A stretch of DNA of 64,000 nucleotides, taken from assembly GCA_000218705.1 (NCBI GenBank), contig GL947594.1, positions 262,586-326,585 of the forward strand. Reading direction: 5' to 3'. Position numbers and translations under genes: made by a program. Shown here one piece after another: positions 1 through 7,679 of this stretch (positions are counted from its first letter, which is position 1; each line of letters opens with the position of its first letter). Under the pieces are notes generated by a model that did no database searches, was not told the DNA's origin, and saw only the letters and a program-made list of their open reading frames with translations. This stretch comes from Prochlorococcus marinus bv. HNLC1. Its GTDB lineage: Bacteria; Cyanobacteriota; Cyanobacteriia; PCC-6307; Cyanobiaceae.

Positions 1-255
1 GCGCTTCTGAAAGGAAATAATCTTGATTTAAAATCAATGCTTGAAAAAGATGGATTAATTAAAAATAATATTAAAAAAGAAGCCACTTATAGAATTAACT
101 TCTGCAGAGAAGAGACAAAAAAAGCTATTCCAAAATTAATCAAGAAATTGCCTGAGGGTGTTGTATTGGATGAAGAGAGGATTGAGGATTTAACCAGAGT
201 TTTTCCTCTGCAATATTTAAGTATGTTCGAGCAAATGAGTAAGTATAAAAAATGA
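1..255 (+). CDS. Unrecognised protein, 3' part only
   Basis: The frame is open from the first base of the window, so the gene begins upstream. The visible 84 residues are the C-terminal part. They are soluble-looking and rich in Lys and Glu, with a short motif KKLPEGVVLDEERIEDL about 30 residues before the stop. No membrane segment or family motif is recognised. The TGA stop overlaps the ATG of the next gene (ATGA), so the two are probably translated together. An internal ATG at 37 would give a shorter product, but the frame continues upstream of it. Function is unknown. Confidence 0.6.
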   Translation, partial: ALLKGNNLDLKSMLEKDGLIKNNIKKEATYRINFCREETKKAIPKLIKKLPEGVVLDEERIEDLTRVFPLQYLSMFEQMSKYKK

Positions 256-536
256 AACCCTTGGAAGACAAAACTTATCAAATTACAGAAAAGGACGCTT
301 TGAGTATCTATGCGAGAATGCTTCACACTCTTGATTCATCTGAGTTTGAATCGTTTTTGTCAGAAGACTTTTCATACTCCTCACAAAAAGTCCTAACTGA
401 TATGAACTCAAAAGATGAATTCATGGAATACATCAGACTGAAACTTGAAACAATAAAAAAAACTAACAGTTCTGTTTATGCAGAATTAGGTGTCTGCCCA
501 GCATCTCGCCAGGTATTCAGATGGAAATGTCTTTGA
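252..536 (+). CDS. Unrecognised 94-aa protein, possibly truncated
   Basis: This is a 94-residue soluble protein coupled to the preceding gene by a 4-bp ATGA overlap. The first 75 residues look like an ordinary, acidic, helix-rich coding sequence (ITEKDALSIYARMLHTL, then FLSEDFSYSS). That layout vaguely resembles small NTF2/SnoaL-type proteins, but this is a weak impression. The last 15 residues (VCPASRQVFRWKCL) differ in composition and are rich in Cys and Arg. They run into a GC-richer stretch, so the natural C-terminus may have been lost by a frameshift or rearrangement near 495-500. No function is proposed. Confidence 0.5.
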   Translation: MKPLEDKTYQITEKDALSIYARMLHTLDSSEFESFLSEDFSYSSQKVLTDMNSKDEFMEYIRLKLETIKKTNSSVYAELGVCPASRQVFRWKCL

Positions 537-660
537 TCTTGGACCTACATGATTTTTTCTGCGGATAAGAGCCTGCCAGCCGCTGCCGCTTCTTCTGATT
601 GTTGCCATTGTCTGATGTCATCTTTTGGGTTTGATGCATCTTCAGAAATATATATTTTCA
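537..660. other. GC-richer non-coding stretch, possible gene remnant
   Basis: This stretch separates the coding pair at the window start from the tRNA unit. About 560-600 is clearly richer in G and C than anything nearby (gcctgccagccgctgccgct). Both strands are briefly open. The minus strand could encode a helix-like peptide containing DDIRQWQQSEEAAAAGRLL, but any start for it would lie across the terminator hairpin at 661-694. I read it as a remnant or foreign patch rather than a working gene. Confidence 0.35.
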
Positions 661-694
661 ATAAAAAAGTGGACCCGTAATCGGACGTCCACTT
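661..694 (-). terminator. Intrinsic terminator of the tRNA-Tyr/tRNA-Thr unit
   Basis: On the minus strand an 8-bp stem (aagtggac at 687-694 paired with gtccactt at 667-674) encloses a 12-nt loop and is followed at once by a T tract (TTTTTTAT). It lies about 60 nt past the 3' end of tRNA-Thr, where a shared tRNA transcript should end. Confidence 0.75.
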
Positions 695-752
695 CAGGAA
701 AAATATGTTTAGCGATAGAGAAAATCTCTTTGACCTCAATGTATCTCGCGAG

Positions 753-824
753 TGCCCTCGTCGGGACTTGAACCCGAGACCTCACCCTTACCAAGGGTGT
801 GCTCTACCGCTGAGCTACAAGGGC
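753..824 (-). tRNA. tRNA-Thr (anticodon GGT)
   Basis: The reverse complement folds as a 72-nt cloverleaf. The acceptor GCCCTTG pairs with CGAGGGC and is followed by an A discriminator. The D arm begins TAGCTCAG, the anticodon stem CACCC/GGGTG carries the loop TTGGTAA (anticodon GGT), and the T arm contains GGTTCAAGTCC. The 3' CCA is not encoded. It lies 10 nt downstream of tRNA-Tyr on the same strand, so both are probably processed from one transcript ending at the hairpin at 661-694. Confidence 0.96.
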
Positions 825-834
825 ATTATTAAAG

Positions 835-916
835 TGGGCCGGGTTGGATTTGAACCAACGTAGGCAGAGCCAGCGGATTTACAGTCCGCCCCCTTTAACC
901 ACTCGGGCACCGACCC
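835..916 (-). tRNA. tRNA-Tyr (anticodon GTA)
   Basis: The reverse complement is an 82-nt class II tRNA. Acceptor GGGTCGG pairs with CCGGCCC, with an A discriminator. The anticodon stem GCGGA/TCCGC holds the loop CTGTAAA (anticodon GTA). A long variable arm follows, as expected for bacterial tRNA-Tyr, and the T arm contains GGTTCAAATCC. CCA is not encoded. It is the first gene of a two-tRNA unit. Confidence 0.96.
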
Positions 917-1015
917 CCACATTAAAAATTTATCAGTTAATGGTCACTTTGTGTAGAAATGTTTTGGTTTTTTTTCTTGATCAAGATACGATTTGAATAG
1001 AAGAGAATTTATTTA

Positions 1016-1450
1016 ATGGATATTTTATTAATAAATGGTCCAAATCTGAATCTACTGGGCAGTAGGGAACCTGAAATTTATGGAAATCAAACATTAGATC
1101 AAATAGAAAAAGAATTAATTCAGATAGCGAAACAGAATAGGTTTAAATTAGAGTGCTACCAAAGTAATCATGAAGGGAAAATCGTAGATAAAATTCAAGC
1201 CTCTATAGGTAATGTTGATGGTATTTTAATAAATGCAGGAGCCTTAACTCATACTTCAGTAGCACTTAGAGATGCACTAGTAGGCTCAAATATTCCTTTC
1301 ATAGAACTTCATATCTCAAATATTTTTAATAGGGAAGGCTTTCGAAAAGAATCATTTCTTACCGATAAAGCAATTGGAATAATTAGTGGTTTTGGAGTCT
1401 ATAGTTATTTTCTATCTTTAGAAGCAATTATAAATTATTTAAAAAAATAG
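1016..1450 (+). CDS. aroQ: Type II 3-dehydroquinate dehydratase
   Basis: This enzyme removes water from 3-dehydroquinate to give 3-dehydroshikimate, the third step of the shikimate pathway, in the cytosol. At 144 residues it has the normal length of the small dodecameric type II family. Visible signatures are [18 protein letters not shown] at the N-terminus with catalytic Tyr22, QSNHEG near residue 50, [16 protein letters not shown] near 73-88, and ELHISN with the catalytic His99 followed by NREGFR. It heads a plus-strand run with the MiaE-like gene, which starts 10 bp after its stop. The assignment is secure. Confidence 0.96.
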   Translation: MDILLINGPNLNLLGSREPEIYGNQTLDQIEKELIQIAKQNRFKLECYQSNHEGKIVDKIQASIGNVDGILINAGALTHTSVALRDALVGSNIPFIELHISNIFNREGFRKESFLTDKAIGIISGFGVYSYFLSLEAIINYLKK

Positions 1451-1460
1451 TTGTATTTAA

Positions 1461-2066
1461 ATGAGCGAAATTAAGAGACCTACATTTCACATAAAACATT
1501 TGACAAAGTTGTCTTCAGAAAAATGGATTAAATTAGCTTTGTCCAATCCAATAGAAATATTAATAGATCATGCTCATTGCGAGAGGAAAGCGGCTGGAGT
1601 TGCTATTCAGTTAATGTTTAGATATCCTTCAGAACCATATTTAGCAGAAGTTTTAAGTCCAATAGCAAGAGAAGAATTAGAGCATTTTGAAAAAATATTA
1701 TATTTTCTAAAAGCTAAAGGGATAGAATTGAAAGCTTTACAGCCTCCTCCATATGGATCTGAACTTGCAAAGAATGTTAGAAAAAATGAACCATTAAGAA
1801 TGCTTGATAGTTTTTTAGTTGCTGGAATTATTGAGGCCAGAAGCCATGAACGTTTAAGTATTCTTGCTTTGAATGCAAAAGATAATTCCTCAAGAGATCT
1901 TTATAATTCTCTTTTAGAAAGTGAGGCAAGGCATTTTGGAATCTATTGGAAATTAGCACAAAGTAAATTTGATAAAGATAAAACAATTAAAAGACTAAAA
2001 GAATTAGTAAAAAAAGAGGAGGAAATACTCTCTAATACTTTTCCGAAGCCTCGTGTGCATAGTTAA
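1461..2066 (+). CDS. miaE: MiaE-like tRNA hydroxylase (diiron, ferritin-like)
   Basis: The 201-residue protein resembles tRNA-(2-methylthio-N6-isopentenyl-adenosine-37) hydroxylase, a non-haem diiron enzyme with a four-helix ferritin-like fold. The expected Glu and His iron ligands are visible in order: HCERKAAGVA near residue 40, REELEHFEK near 73-81, IEARSHERLS near 125 and LESEARHFG near 155. It sits between aroQ and cobI with gaps of 10 and 6 bp. The hydroxylase role is known for the family in Gammaproteobacteria. In cyanobacteria the substrate is inferred from similarity, so treat it as MiaE-like. Confidence 0.85.
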   Translation: MSEIKRPTFHIKHLTKLSSEKWIKLALSNPIEILIDHAHCERKAAGVAIQLMFRYPSEPYLAEVLSPIAREELEHFEKILYFLKAKGIELKALQPPPYGSELAKNVRKNEPLRMLDSFLVAGIIEARSHERLSILALNAKDNSSRDLYNSLLESEARHFGIYWKLAQSKFDKDKTIKRLKELVKKEEEILSNTFPKPRVHS

Positions 2067-2072
2067 TTTAAT

Positions 2073-2831
2073 ATGGGAAAAATATTTATATTCATAAAGA
2101 AATTATTTTGTTCACAAAAGGAAAAAGGTTCTCTGACAATTATTGCTGTAGGCCCTGGAGATCCTTCACTTTTAACTATTGAAGCTACTAAAGCGCTTAA
2201 AAAATCTAAAGTAATATTTTATCCAATCTCTGGAGAAGATAAAGGTAGTAATTCTGCTCAAATAGTAAATAAATTTATAAAAAAAAAGAAACAAATACCT
2301 TTAATCTTTCCTATGGGTAGAAAAGAATATGATTCTGCATTGATTTGGAAAAGTGGGGCAAAAAAAATTGTTGATTATATAAATAGAAATTTACCAGTTG
2401 CATTGCTTTGTCTTGGTGATACTTCTATTTATGCAAGTTCTTTTTATTTAAAAAAAGAAATAAAAAAGAATTATCCTCAAATTAAAATAACAACCCTCCC
2501 AGGAATTTCCTCTTTATCTTTAGCGGCGGCATTAGGAGATTTTCAACTAATTAAAAAAGGAGAAAATTTGAATATACTAGAGTGTCCTGATGATAAAAAT
2601 CAATTTCTTAATTTAATTAATAAACAGAGCAAAACAGTTTTAGCAATAATGAAAGTTGGGAAAAGATGGGAATGGGTTAAATATGCTTTAGAGGAAAAAA
2701 AGATATTGAGAAAAGCTATATTAGCTGTAAATCTAGGTATGGAAAATCAGTATATTGGAGATGCCTCAGAATATCTCTCAAAAGAATTACCCTATTTTTC
2801 CTTGCTTTTGTTGAGAATAGGTCTTGAATAA
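2073..2831 (+). CDS. cobI: Precorrin-2 C20-methyltransferase
   Basis: This S-adenosylmethionine-dependent tetrapyrrole methylase acts at C20 of precorrin-2 in cobalamin (vitamin B12) synthesis. The 252-residue sequence shows the family pattern: the loop IAVGPGDPSLLTIEAT near residues 24-40, the segment CLGDTSIYASS near 113, LPGISSLSLAAA near 143 and a late MKVGKRW segment. The N-terminus carries about 20 extra basic, hydrophobic residues before the domain. Related genes in the window are the CobT-like gene at 48887 and possibly the EcfT/CbiQ-type gene at 4305. CobI is favoured over other methylases by overall layout. Confidence 0.85.
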   Translation: MGKIFIFIKKLFCSQKEKGSLTIIAVGPGDPSLLTIEATKALKKSKVIFYPISGEDKGSNSAQIVNKFIKKKKQIPLIFPMGRKEYDSALIWKSGAKKIVDYINRNLPVALLCLGDTSIYASSFYLKKEIKKNYPQIKITTLPGISSLSLAAALGDFQLIKKGENLNILECPDDKNQFLNLINKQSKTVLAIMKVGKRWEWVKYALEEKKILRKAILAVNLGMENQYIGDASEYLSKELPYFSLLLLRIGLE

Positions 2832-2933
2832 TAAATTTTATTATTTTTAATTTAAATTGATTAATTTGCAACTTGAAGTTAAAAAATATATAAAAATGTA
2901 TAGTTATAAAAGAAACTTAATTTTTAGTGTATT

Positions 2934-4305
2934 TTGGACCTCCCCTCAATAGCTGTTATAGGAAGACCTAATGTGGGGAAATCTACTTTAGTAAATCGAT
3001 TTTGCCAAACTAACAATGCAATTGTTTATGATAAACCTGGGGTTACGAGAGATAGAACATATCAAAATGCTGAATGGTGTGGAAAGGAATTTATTGTTGT
3101 TGATACTGGTGGATTAGTCTTTGAAGATGATTCAGAGTTCCTTCCAGAAATACGTACGCAAACTTTTTTAGCCTTAGAAGAGGCCTCATGGCAATATTTA
3201 TTGTAGATGGTATTCAAGGTGTTACGGATGGTGATCTTTCTATCGCTAAGTGGTTAAGAAGTTCAAAATGTAAAGTTATAATTGCTGTTAACAAATGCGA
3301 ATCAACAATACTTGGAGCATCTCTAGCCTCTGATTTTTGGAAACTTGGTCTAGGTGAACCATTCCCAGTTTCAGCAATTCATGGAACAGGCACAGGTGAT
3401 CTATTAGATTTAGTAATTGCAGAACTTCCTGAAAAGATAAAACAGATCAAGAAGAACAATATTGTATGTCAATTATTGGTAGACCAAACGTAGGTAAATC
3501 AAGTTTGCTTAATTCAATATGCGGTAATAAGAGGGCAATTGTAAGTGATATTAGTGGTACAACTACTGACTCCATAGATACTTATATAAAAAAAGAAGAT
3601 AAATTTTGGAAAATAATTGATACCGCTGGAATAAGAAGAAAAAAAAATGTAAAGTATGGAACAGAATTTTTTGGAATTAATAGGTCCTTTAAATCTATTG
3701 ATAGAAGTGATATATGCCTTTTAGTTTTAGATGCGGAAGATGGTGTTACAGAGCAAGATCAGAAATTAGCTGGCCGTATTGAAGAACAAGGAAGATCCTG
3801 TTTAATTGTAATTAATAAATGGGATTTAATTGAAAAAGATAGCTCAACAATATATTCAGCCGAAAAGAAATTTAGATCAAAGTTATACTTTTTGAATTGG
3901 TCTAAGATGATTTTCATATCAGCATTAACGGGTAAGAGAGTAAATGATATATTTGAAAATGCGAAATCTGCAATTGATCAGCATCGTAGAAGAGTGACTA
4001 CTTCCGTTGTAAATGAAGTTATAAAAGAGGCAATAACTTGGAGAAGTCCTCCTACGAAAAGAAGTGGTAAACAAGGAAGAATATATTATGGAACTCAGGT
4101 AAAAAATCAACCTCCAACTTTTTCTCTATTTGTAAATGATCCTAAATTATTTGGAAGTACATATAGAAGATATATAGAAAAACAATTTAGAATGAATTTA
4201 GGCTTTGAAGGTACTCCTTTAATTTTTTTATGGAGAGGTAAACAACGGAGATCATTAGATAGAGATATATCTAAAAATAATATTGAATTAATACAAGATG
4301 ATTAA
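2934..4305 (+). pseudogene. der: Der (EngA) double GTPase, reading frame broken twice in this sequence
   Basis: Der is an essential tandem-GTPase that helps mature the 50S ribosomal subunit. The three consecutive reading frames give one complete protein. Piece 1 (2934-3206, TTG start) has GRPNVGKST and VDTGGL. Piece 2 (3188-3493) has [13 protein letters not shown] and the end of the first G domain. Piece 3 (3466-4305) has a second [30 protein letters not shown] and the C-terminal KH-like domain. One base seems missing near 3188 (tcatgg where tcaatgg would restore frame) and another near 3466 (gtatg for gtaatg). Restoring both gives 457 residues, about the family norm. Sequence error is likelier than true loss. 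The stop overlaps the next start (TAATG). Confidence 0.9.
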
Positions 4306-5219
4306 TGAATATACTCACTAAGTTTCCACTTGGGCAGTACGTAGATGGAAACAAAAGCTGGTTAAGAATTATAGATAGTAGATTAAAATTTATTATTTTA
4401 TTAATATTTTTAATTACTCCAATATGGGCTGGTCCTTTATGGAGGATTAGTTTGGTTTTATGTTTATTATTTATCACTTTTATTAGCTTTCTTCCAATAA
4501 GGGTTTGGTGGAGATCTATTTCATTTTTGATTTTTTTATCTTTATTTATTGGATTAATATCTATATTTGCGACTTCTAATTTATCTCAGTTGGGAATACC
4601 TTTAAGGGATCCAAATGAGTTAGGGTTGTTATTACCAAAAAATATAAGTTGGAATTTTATTCAAATTCCTATTTTTAAAATAGCTTTTATAAATTTTGGT
4701 CCATATAATATTTCTCGAAAAGCATTTGAATTAGGAATAAAAACATCAACATTAATTTTTACTGTTGTTCATAGTGTCAATTTGGTTCTACTTACAACTC
4801 TAAAAGAAGAAATTGTATGGGCAATTAGTTGGTTTATGTATCCATTAAAAAAATTTAATATTCCAGTGGATAGACTTTTATTTCAGTTGTTACTCTCTAT
4901 GAGATTTATTCCTTTAGTTCAGGAAGAATTTCAAAATATTATTAAATCAGTTTCTGTAAGGTCTATAAATTATCGAAATCTAGGTTTTAAAAAAACATTT
5001 AATCTTGGCCTCAGTTTGATAGAAAGAATTTTTTTGAATATTTTATTACGAATTGAACAAGGTTCTGATTCACTTTTATCTAAAGGCTTTGTTCAAATTA
5101 ATATTCAAAGTTTTAAACCCATAGAGAAGCAAAAAGTATCATCCTTTTTTCTTAATTTAATATCTGTAGTGTTTATATTTCTGGCAATTTTCCTTAGAAA
5201 ACAGTATGGTGCAATATAA
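4305..5219 (+). CDS. cbiQ: CbiQ/EcfT-type transmembrane transport protein
   Basis: This is a 304-residue membrane protein of the family forming the T (transmembrane coupling) component of energy-coupling-factor vitamin and metal importers. The sequence shows hydrophobic blocks near residues 28-65, 75-95 and 140-165, a cytoplasmic region near 190-260 with the coupling-type segment RSINYRNLGF and a second SKGF segment, and a final membrane helix near 280-298. It overlaps der by one base, so it shares its transcript. No ATPase or substrate-binding S component lies next to it, so the substrate cannot be read from context. A stand-alone T subunit is common in cyanobacteria. Confidence 0.78.
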   Translation: MNILTKFPLGQYVDGNKSWLRIIDSRLKFIILLIFLITPIWAGPLWRISLVLCLLFITFISFLPIRVWWRSISFLIFLSLFIGLISIFATSNLSQLGIPLRDPNELGLLLPKNISWNFIQIPIFKIAFINFGPYNISRKAFELGIKTSTLIFTVVHSVNLVLLTTLKEEIVWAISWFMYPLKKFNIPVDRLLFQLLLSMRFIPLVQEEFQNIIKSVSVRSINYRNLGFKKTFNLGLSLIERIFLNILLRIEQGSDSLLSKGFVQINIQSFKPIEKQKVSSFFLNLISVVFIFLAIFLRKQYGAI

Positions 5220-5236
5220 ATAATATTTGATTTAAA

Positions 5237-5503
5237 TTGAGCTCAGAGCGTTATCTAAATCATCCGACATTTGGAATGTTATACCAAGTATCTCCTGCTA
5301 ATGAGGGTAAAGATATTTATGCAACTTTATATGCACAAAAAATGTTTTTTTTAGTTTCTATTAAGCCAAGAGAAATATTATTTGAGGTCATACCCTATTT
5401 AGATGCAAGGAATCAGGCTGATATAAATTTGCAAAAGCTTAGAAGAGAGTCATCTAGTGATTTAGCGAAATGGGAGAATTTATTTAAGCAAACTTTTTTA
5501 TAA
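5237..5503 (+). CDS. pipX: PipX, coactivator of NtcA and partner of PII
   Basis: PipX is a small cyanobacterial regulator that swaps between the nitrogen-signalling protein PII and the transcription factor NtcA according to 2-oxoglutarate. The 88-residue protein begins from TTG at 5237 with SSERYLNHPTFGMLYQV and contains the Tudor-like core (LYAQKMFFLVSIKPREILFE) followed by two C-terminal helices ending in WENLFKQTFL. Length and order match the family. It lies 13 bp before pipY, the standard cyanobacterial pairing. Confidence 0.95.
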   Translation: MSSERYLNHPTFGMLYQVSPANEGKDIYATLYAQKMFFLVSIKPREILFEVIPYLDARNQADINLQKLRRESSSDLAKWENLFKQTFL

Positions 5504-5516
5504 AAAAATACTAAAA

Positions 5517-6143
5517 TTGGATTATCTTGAGATTAAAAAAATATTACCTAAAGGTGTGAATTTACTTGCAGTAAGTAAGGGATTTCAGTCTAGTGATATT
5601 GAATATATTCAATCATTGGGACAAATTGATTTTGGTGAGAGCAAGGTTCAAGAAGCCATTTTAAAGCCAGTTTTTCATAGTAATAATAATCTTAATTGGC
5701 ATTTTATAGGAAGAATACAAACTAATAAAATCCGTAAAATAGTTGAGAATTTTGATTTTATTCATTCAGTCGATTCTTATAAGAAATTATTGAAAATTTC
5801 TCAAGTTGCAATTGAATTACAAAAAATGCCAAAAGTTTTTATTCAAATAAAATTAGCACATGATCCAGGAAAAGCTGGTTTACTTTATTCAGAATTAATT
5901 GCAAATTGGGATCAGATAAAACAAATAAAAGGAATCCTTCTAATTGGTTTAATGACTATAAATCCAAAGGGACTTAATGCAGAACAAAATTTTCAATTAT
6001 TTAATAAATGTAGATTAATTGCTGATAAATTAGAGCTACCTCATTGTTCAATGGGCATGTCCAATGATTGGGAGGAAGCTATCAAAGCTGGATCAACATG
6101 GATAAGATTAGGTTCACTAATTTTTGGAAAAAGAGATAGTTAG
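5517..6143 (+). CDS. pipY: PipY (YggS/PLPBP) pyridoxal-phosphate homeostasis protein
   Basis: This is a single-domain TIM-barrel protein that binds PLP without known enzymatic turnover and balances B6 vitamers. The 208-residue sequence shows the PLP lysine K21 in LLAVSKGF, the motif FGESKVQEA, the HFIGRIQTNK segment, and the signature SMGMSNDWEEAIKAG then IRLGSLIFG near the end. The start is TTG at 5517. It is co-directional with pipX upstream and sepF downstream, and PipX and PipY are functionally linked in Synechococcus. It is slightly shorter at the N-terminus than many homologues. Confidence 0.94.
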   Translation: MDYLEIKKILPKGVNLLAVSKGFQSSDIEYIQSLGQIDFGESKVQEAILKPVFHSNNNLNWHFIGRIQTNKIRKIVENFDFIHSVDSYKKLLKISQVAIELQKMPKVFIQIKLAHDPGKAGLLYSELIANWDQIKQIKGILLIGLMTINPKGLNAEQNFQLFNKCRLIADKLELPHCSMGMSNDWEEAIKAGSTWIRLGSLIFGKRDS

Positions 6144-6283
6144 TAATTAATAATAATAAGTAAAAAAATTAATAATAAGCTTGCAGTTATTAACAACTAA
6201 CGTTATCTAGGTATAGGTGGTTTTCATAATTTTATGAATTAATTGCTTGGTTTTCTCAATTTACATTAAGGGGATTTGAAAAG

Positions 6284-6859
6284 GTGTCACTTATTTCTCG
6301 ATTAAAGGCTGTTGTCGCTGGTGATGATTACTTGGATGATGATTTTGATGAACTTGATTATGAATCGGAAAATGATTTCAATTCAATAAATGATCAGAGA
6401 GTTAATAATAGAAATTCAAGTTCATTTTCAGGTTCTAATCCTTTTGATTTTATGAATAATAATAAATCATCAAAAGTTATTGGGATGCCAGGTATTTCAA
6501 ATTCATCTTCAGAAGTCAATCTTCTCGAGCCAAAAAGTTTTGACGAAATGCCTCAAGTCATTCAAGCGTTAAGAGAGAGAAAAACAATAATTTTAAATTT
6601 GACAATGATGGATCCTGATCAAGCTCAAAGAGCTGTTGATTTTGTAGCAGGAGGAACATATGCAATGGATGGTCATCAAGAAAGAGTAGGCGAAAGTATA
6701 TTCTTGTTTACTCCTAGCTGTGTAAATGTTACAAGTTCTTTCCCCGCTGAGGCATCTCCATCAAATATTAGTAATGAGGATATTCCATCTTTTGGATTAA
6801 ATTCTAATTCTGCTCCTCAGCCAGCATGGGGAGATTCAAAGTTATCTGCCTATTCTTAA
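6284..6859 (+). CDS. sepF: SepF cell division protein
   Basis: SepF polymerises at the division site and anchors FtsZ to the membrane. The 191-residue protein has an N-terminal amphipathic membrane-targeting stretch ([12 protein letters not shown]), an acidic and Asn/Ser-rich linker to about residue 80, and the conserved SepF core [18 protein letters not shown] through [16 protein letters not shown] and [10 protein letters not shown] near residue 145. A variable tail follows. The start is GTG at 6284, preceded by an aagggga Shine-Dalgarno-like stretch. It lies 4 bp before proC, as in other cyanobacteria. Confidence 0.93.
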   Translation: MSLISRLKAVVAGDDYLDDDFDELDYESENDFNSINDQRVNNRNSSSFSGSNPFDFMNNNKSSKVIGMPGISNSSSEVNLLEPKSFDEMPQVIQALRERKTIILNLTMMDPDQAQRAVDFVAGGTYAMDGHQERVGESIFLFTPSCVNVTSSFPAEASPSNISNEDIPSFGLNSNSAPQPAWGDSKLSAYS

Positions 6860-6862
6860 GTC

Positions 6863-7675
6863 GTGGCTCCTAAACTAGGTGTAATAGGTTTTGGCAATAT
6901 TGCAAAAGCTATAATTACCCCCTTGTTAGAACAAAATGTTTTACAGCCAGAAGAAATAATTTGTTTAGTAAACTCAAAGAAAAGTTTTGAAAATATAAAA
7001 ATTAATTATAAATATAAAATAAATATTTATCATTTAAACTCCTCTGAATCAAATTTGGTTTGGCATTGTCCAATAAAACTATTAGCTGTTAAGCCACAGC
7101 AATTAAAAAATATAAAAGAAATAAATTTTAATGAAACTAATAAATATTTTTTGATATCTATACTAGCTGGTGTTTCCTTGAAAACTTTAGAAACTATTTT
7201 CCCAAAACATAATTGTATTAGGGCTGTAACAAATATACCTATAACTATTGGACAAGGTCTAACAGGAATCGCATGGAATAATGATATTGATGATAAAAAT
7301 AAAATTTTTATCAAAAATATCTTCGAAAATTCAGGTAAAGTTTTTGAATTGTCTGAGGATTATCTTGATATATTTTTAGCTCTTACTTCTTCTGCACCAG
7401 CAATAATAGCTCTAATAATAGAGGCCTTAGGAGATGGTGGATTAAGTGGTGGATTAACAAAAAAATTATCTGAGGAGTTGGTTATAGATATGATCTTTGG
7501 AACTGTTTTAATGATGAAAGATTTAGATGTTAGTCCTTCGGAATTAAAAAATATGGTAACTTCTCCTGCAGGCACAACAATTGCTGCATTAAGAATTCTT
7601 GAAAAAAAAGGTTTTAGATCAGCTTTGATCGAATCAATAATGGGTGCGATGAATAAGAGCAAAGAATTTAAATGA
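6863..7675 (+). CDS. proC: Pyrroline-5-carboxylate reductase
   Basis: This enzyme reduces pyrroline-5-carboxylate to proline with NAD(P)H, the last step of proline synthesis. At 270 residues with a GTG start at 6863 it shows the Rossmann start GVIGFGNIAKAI, LLAVKPQQL, SILAGVSL, the helix motif LTSSAPAIIALIIEALGDGG, and the C-terminal P5CR signature MVTSPAGTTIAALRILE. The usual MPNTP segment is changed to VTNIP, which keeps the Asn and Pro. It is convergent with the glycosyltransferase, the two stops being only about 4 bp apart. Confidence 0.94.
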   Translation: MAPKLGVIGFGNIAKAIITPLLEQNVLQPEEIICLVNSKKSFENIKINYKYKINIYHLNSSESNLVWHCPIKLLAVKPQQLKNIKEINFNETNKYFLISILAGVSLKTLETIFPKHNCIRAVTNIPITIGQGLTGIAWNNDIDDKNKIFIKNIFENSGKVFELSEDYLDIFLALTSSAPAIIALIIEALGDGGLSGGLTKKLSEELVIDMIFGTVLMMKDLDVSPSELKNMVTSPAGTTIAALRILEKKGFRSALIESIMGAMNKSKEFK

Positions 7676-7679
7676 AAAT

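Noticed and set aside
360-385. A segment actcctcaca similar to the core of the cyanobacterial small RNA Yfr1
   Set aside because: It lies inside a plausible coding frame (FSYSSQK), is not followed by the expected bases, and lacks flanking hairpins and a terminator.
545-739. Minus-strand 64-codon frame next to the tRNA genes
   Set aside because: It runs across the tRNA terminator hairpin at 661-694, and only a short end of it looks protein-like. Treated as a remnant, not a gene.
3188-3493. Middle piece of der read as a separate small gene
   Set aside because: Its motifs belong to the first G domain of Der and join to both neighbours by one-base corrections.
7030-7662. Minus-strand frames of 94 and 100 codons opposite proC
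   Set aside because: Shadows of a well-conserved gene on the other strand, with no start signals or domains.
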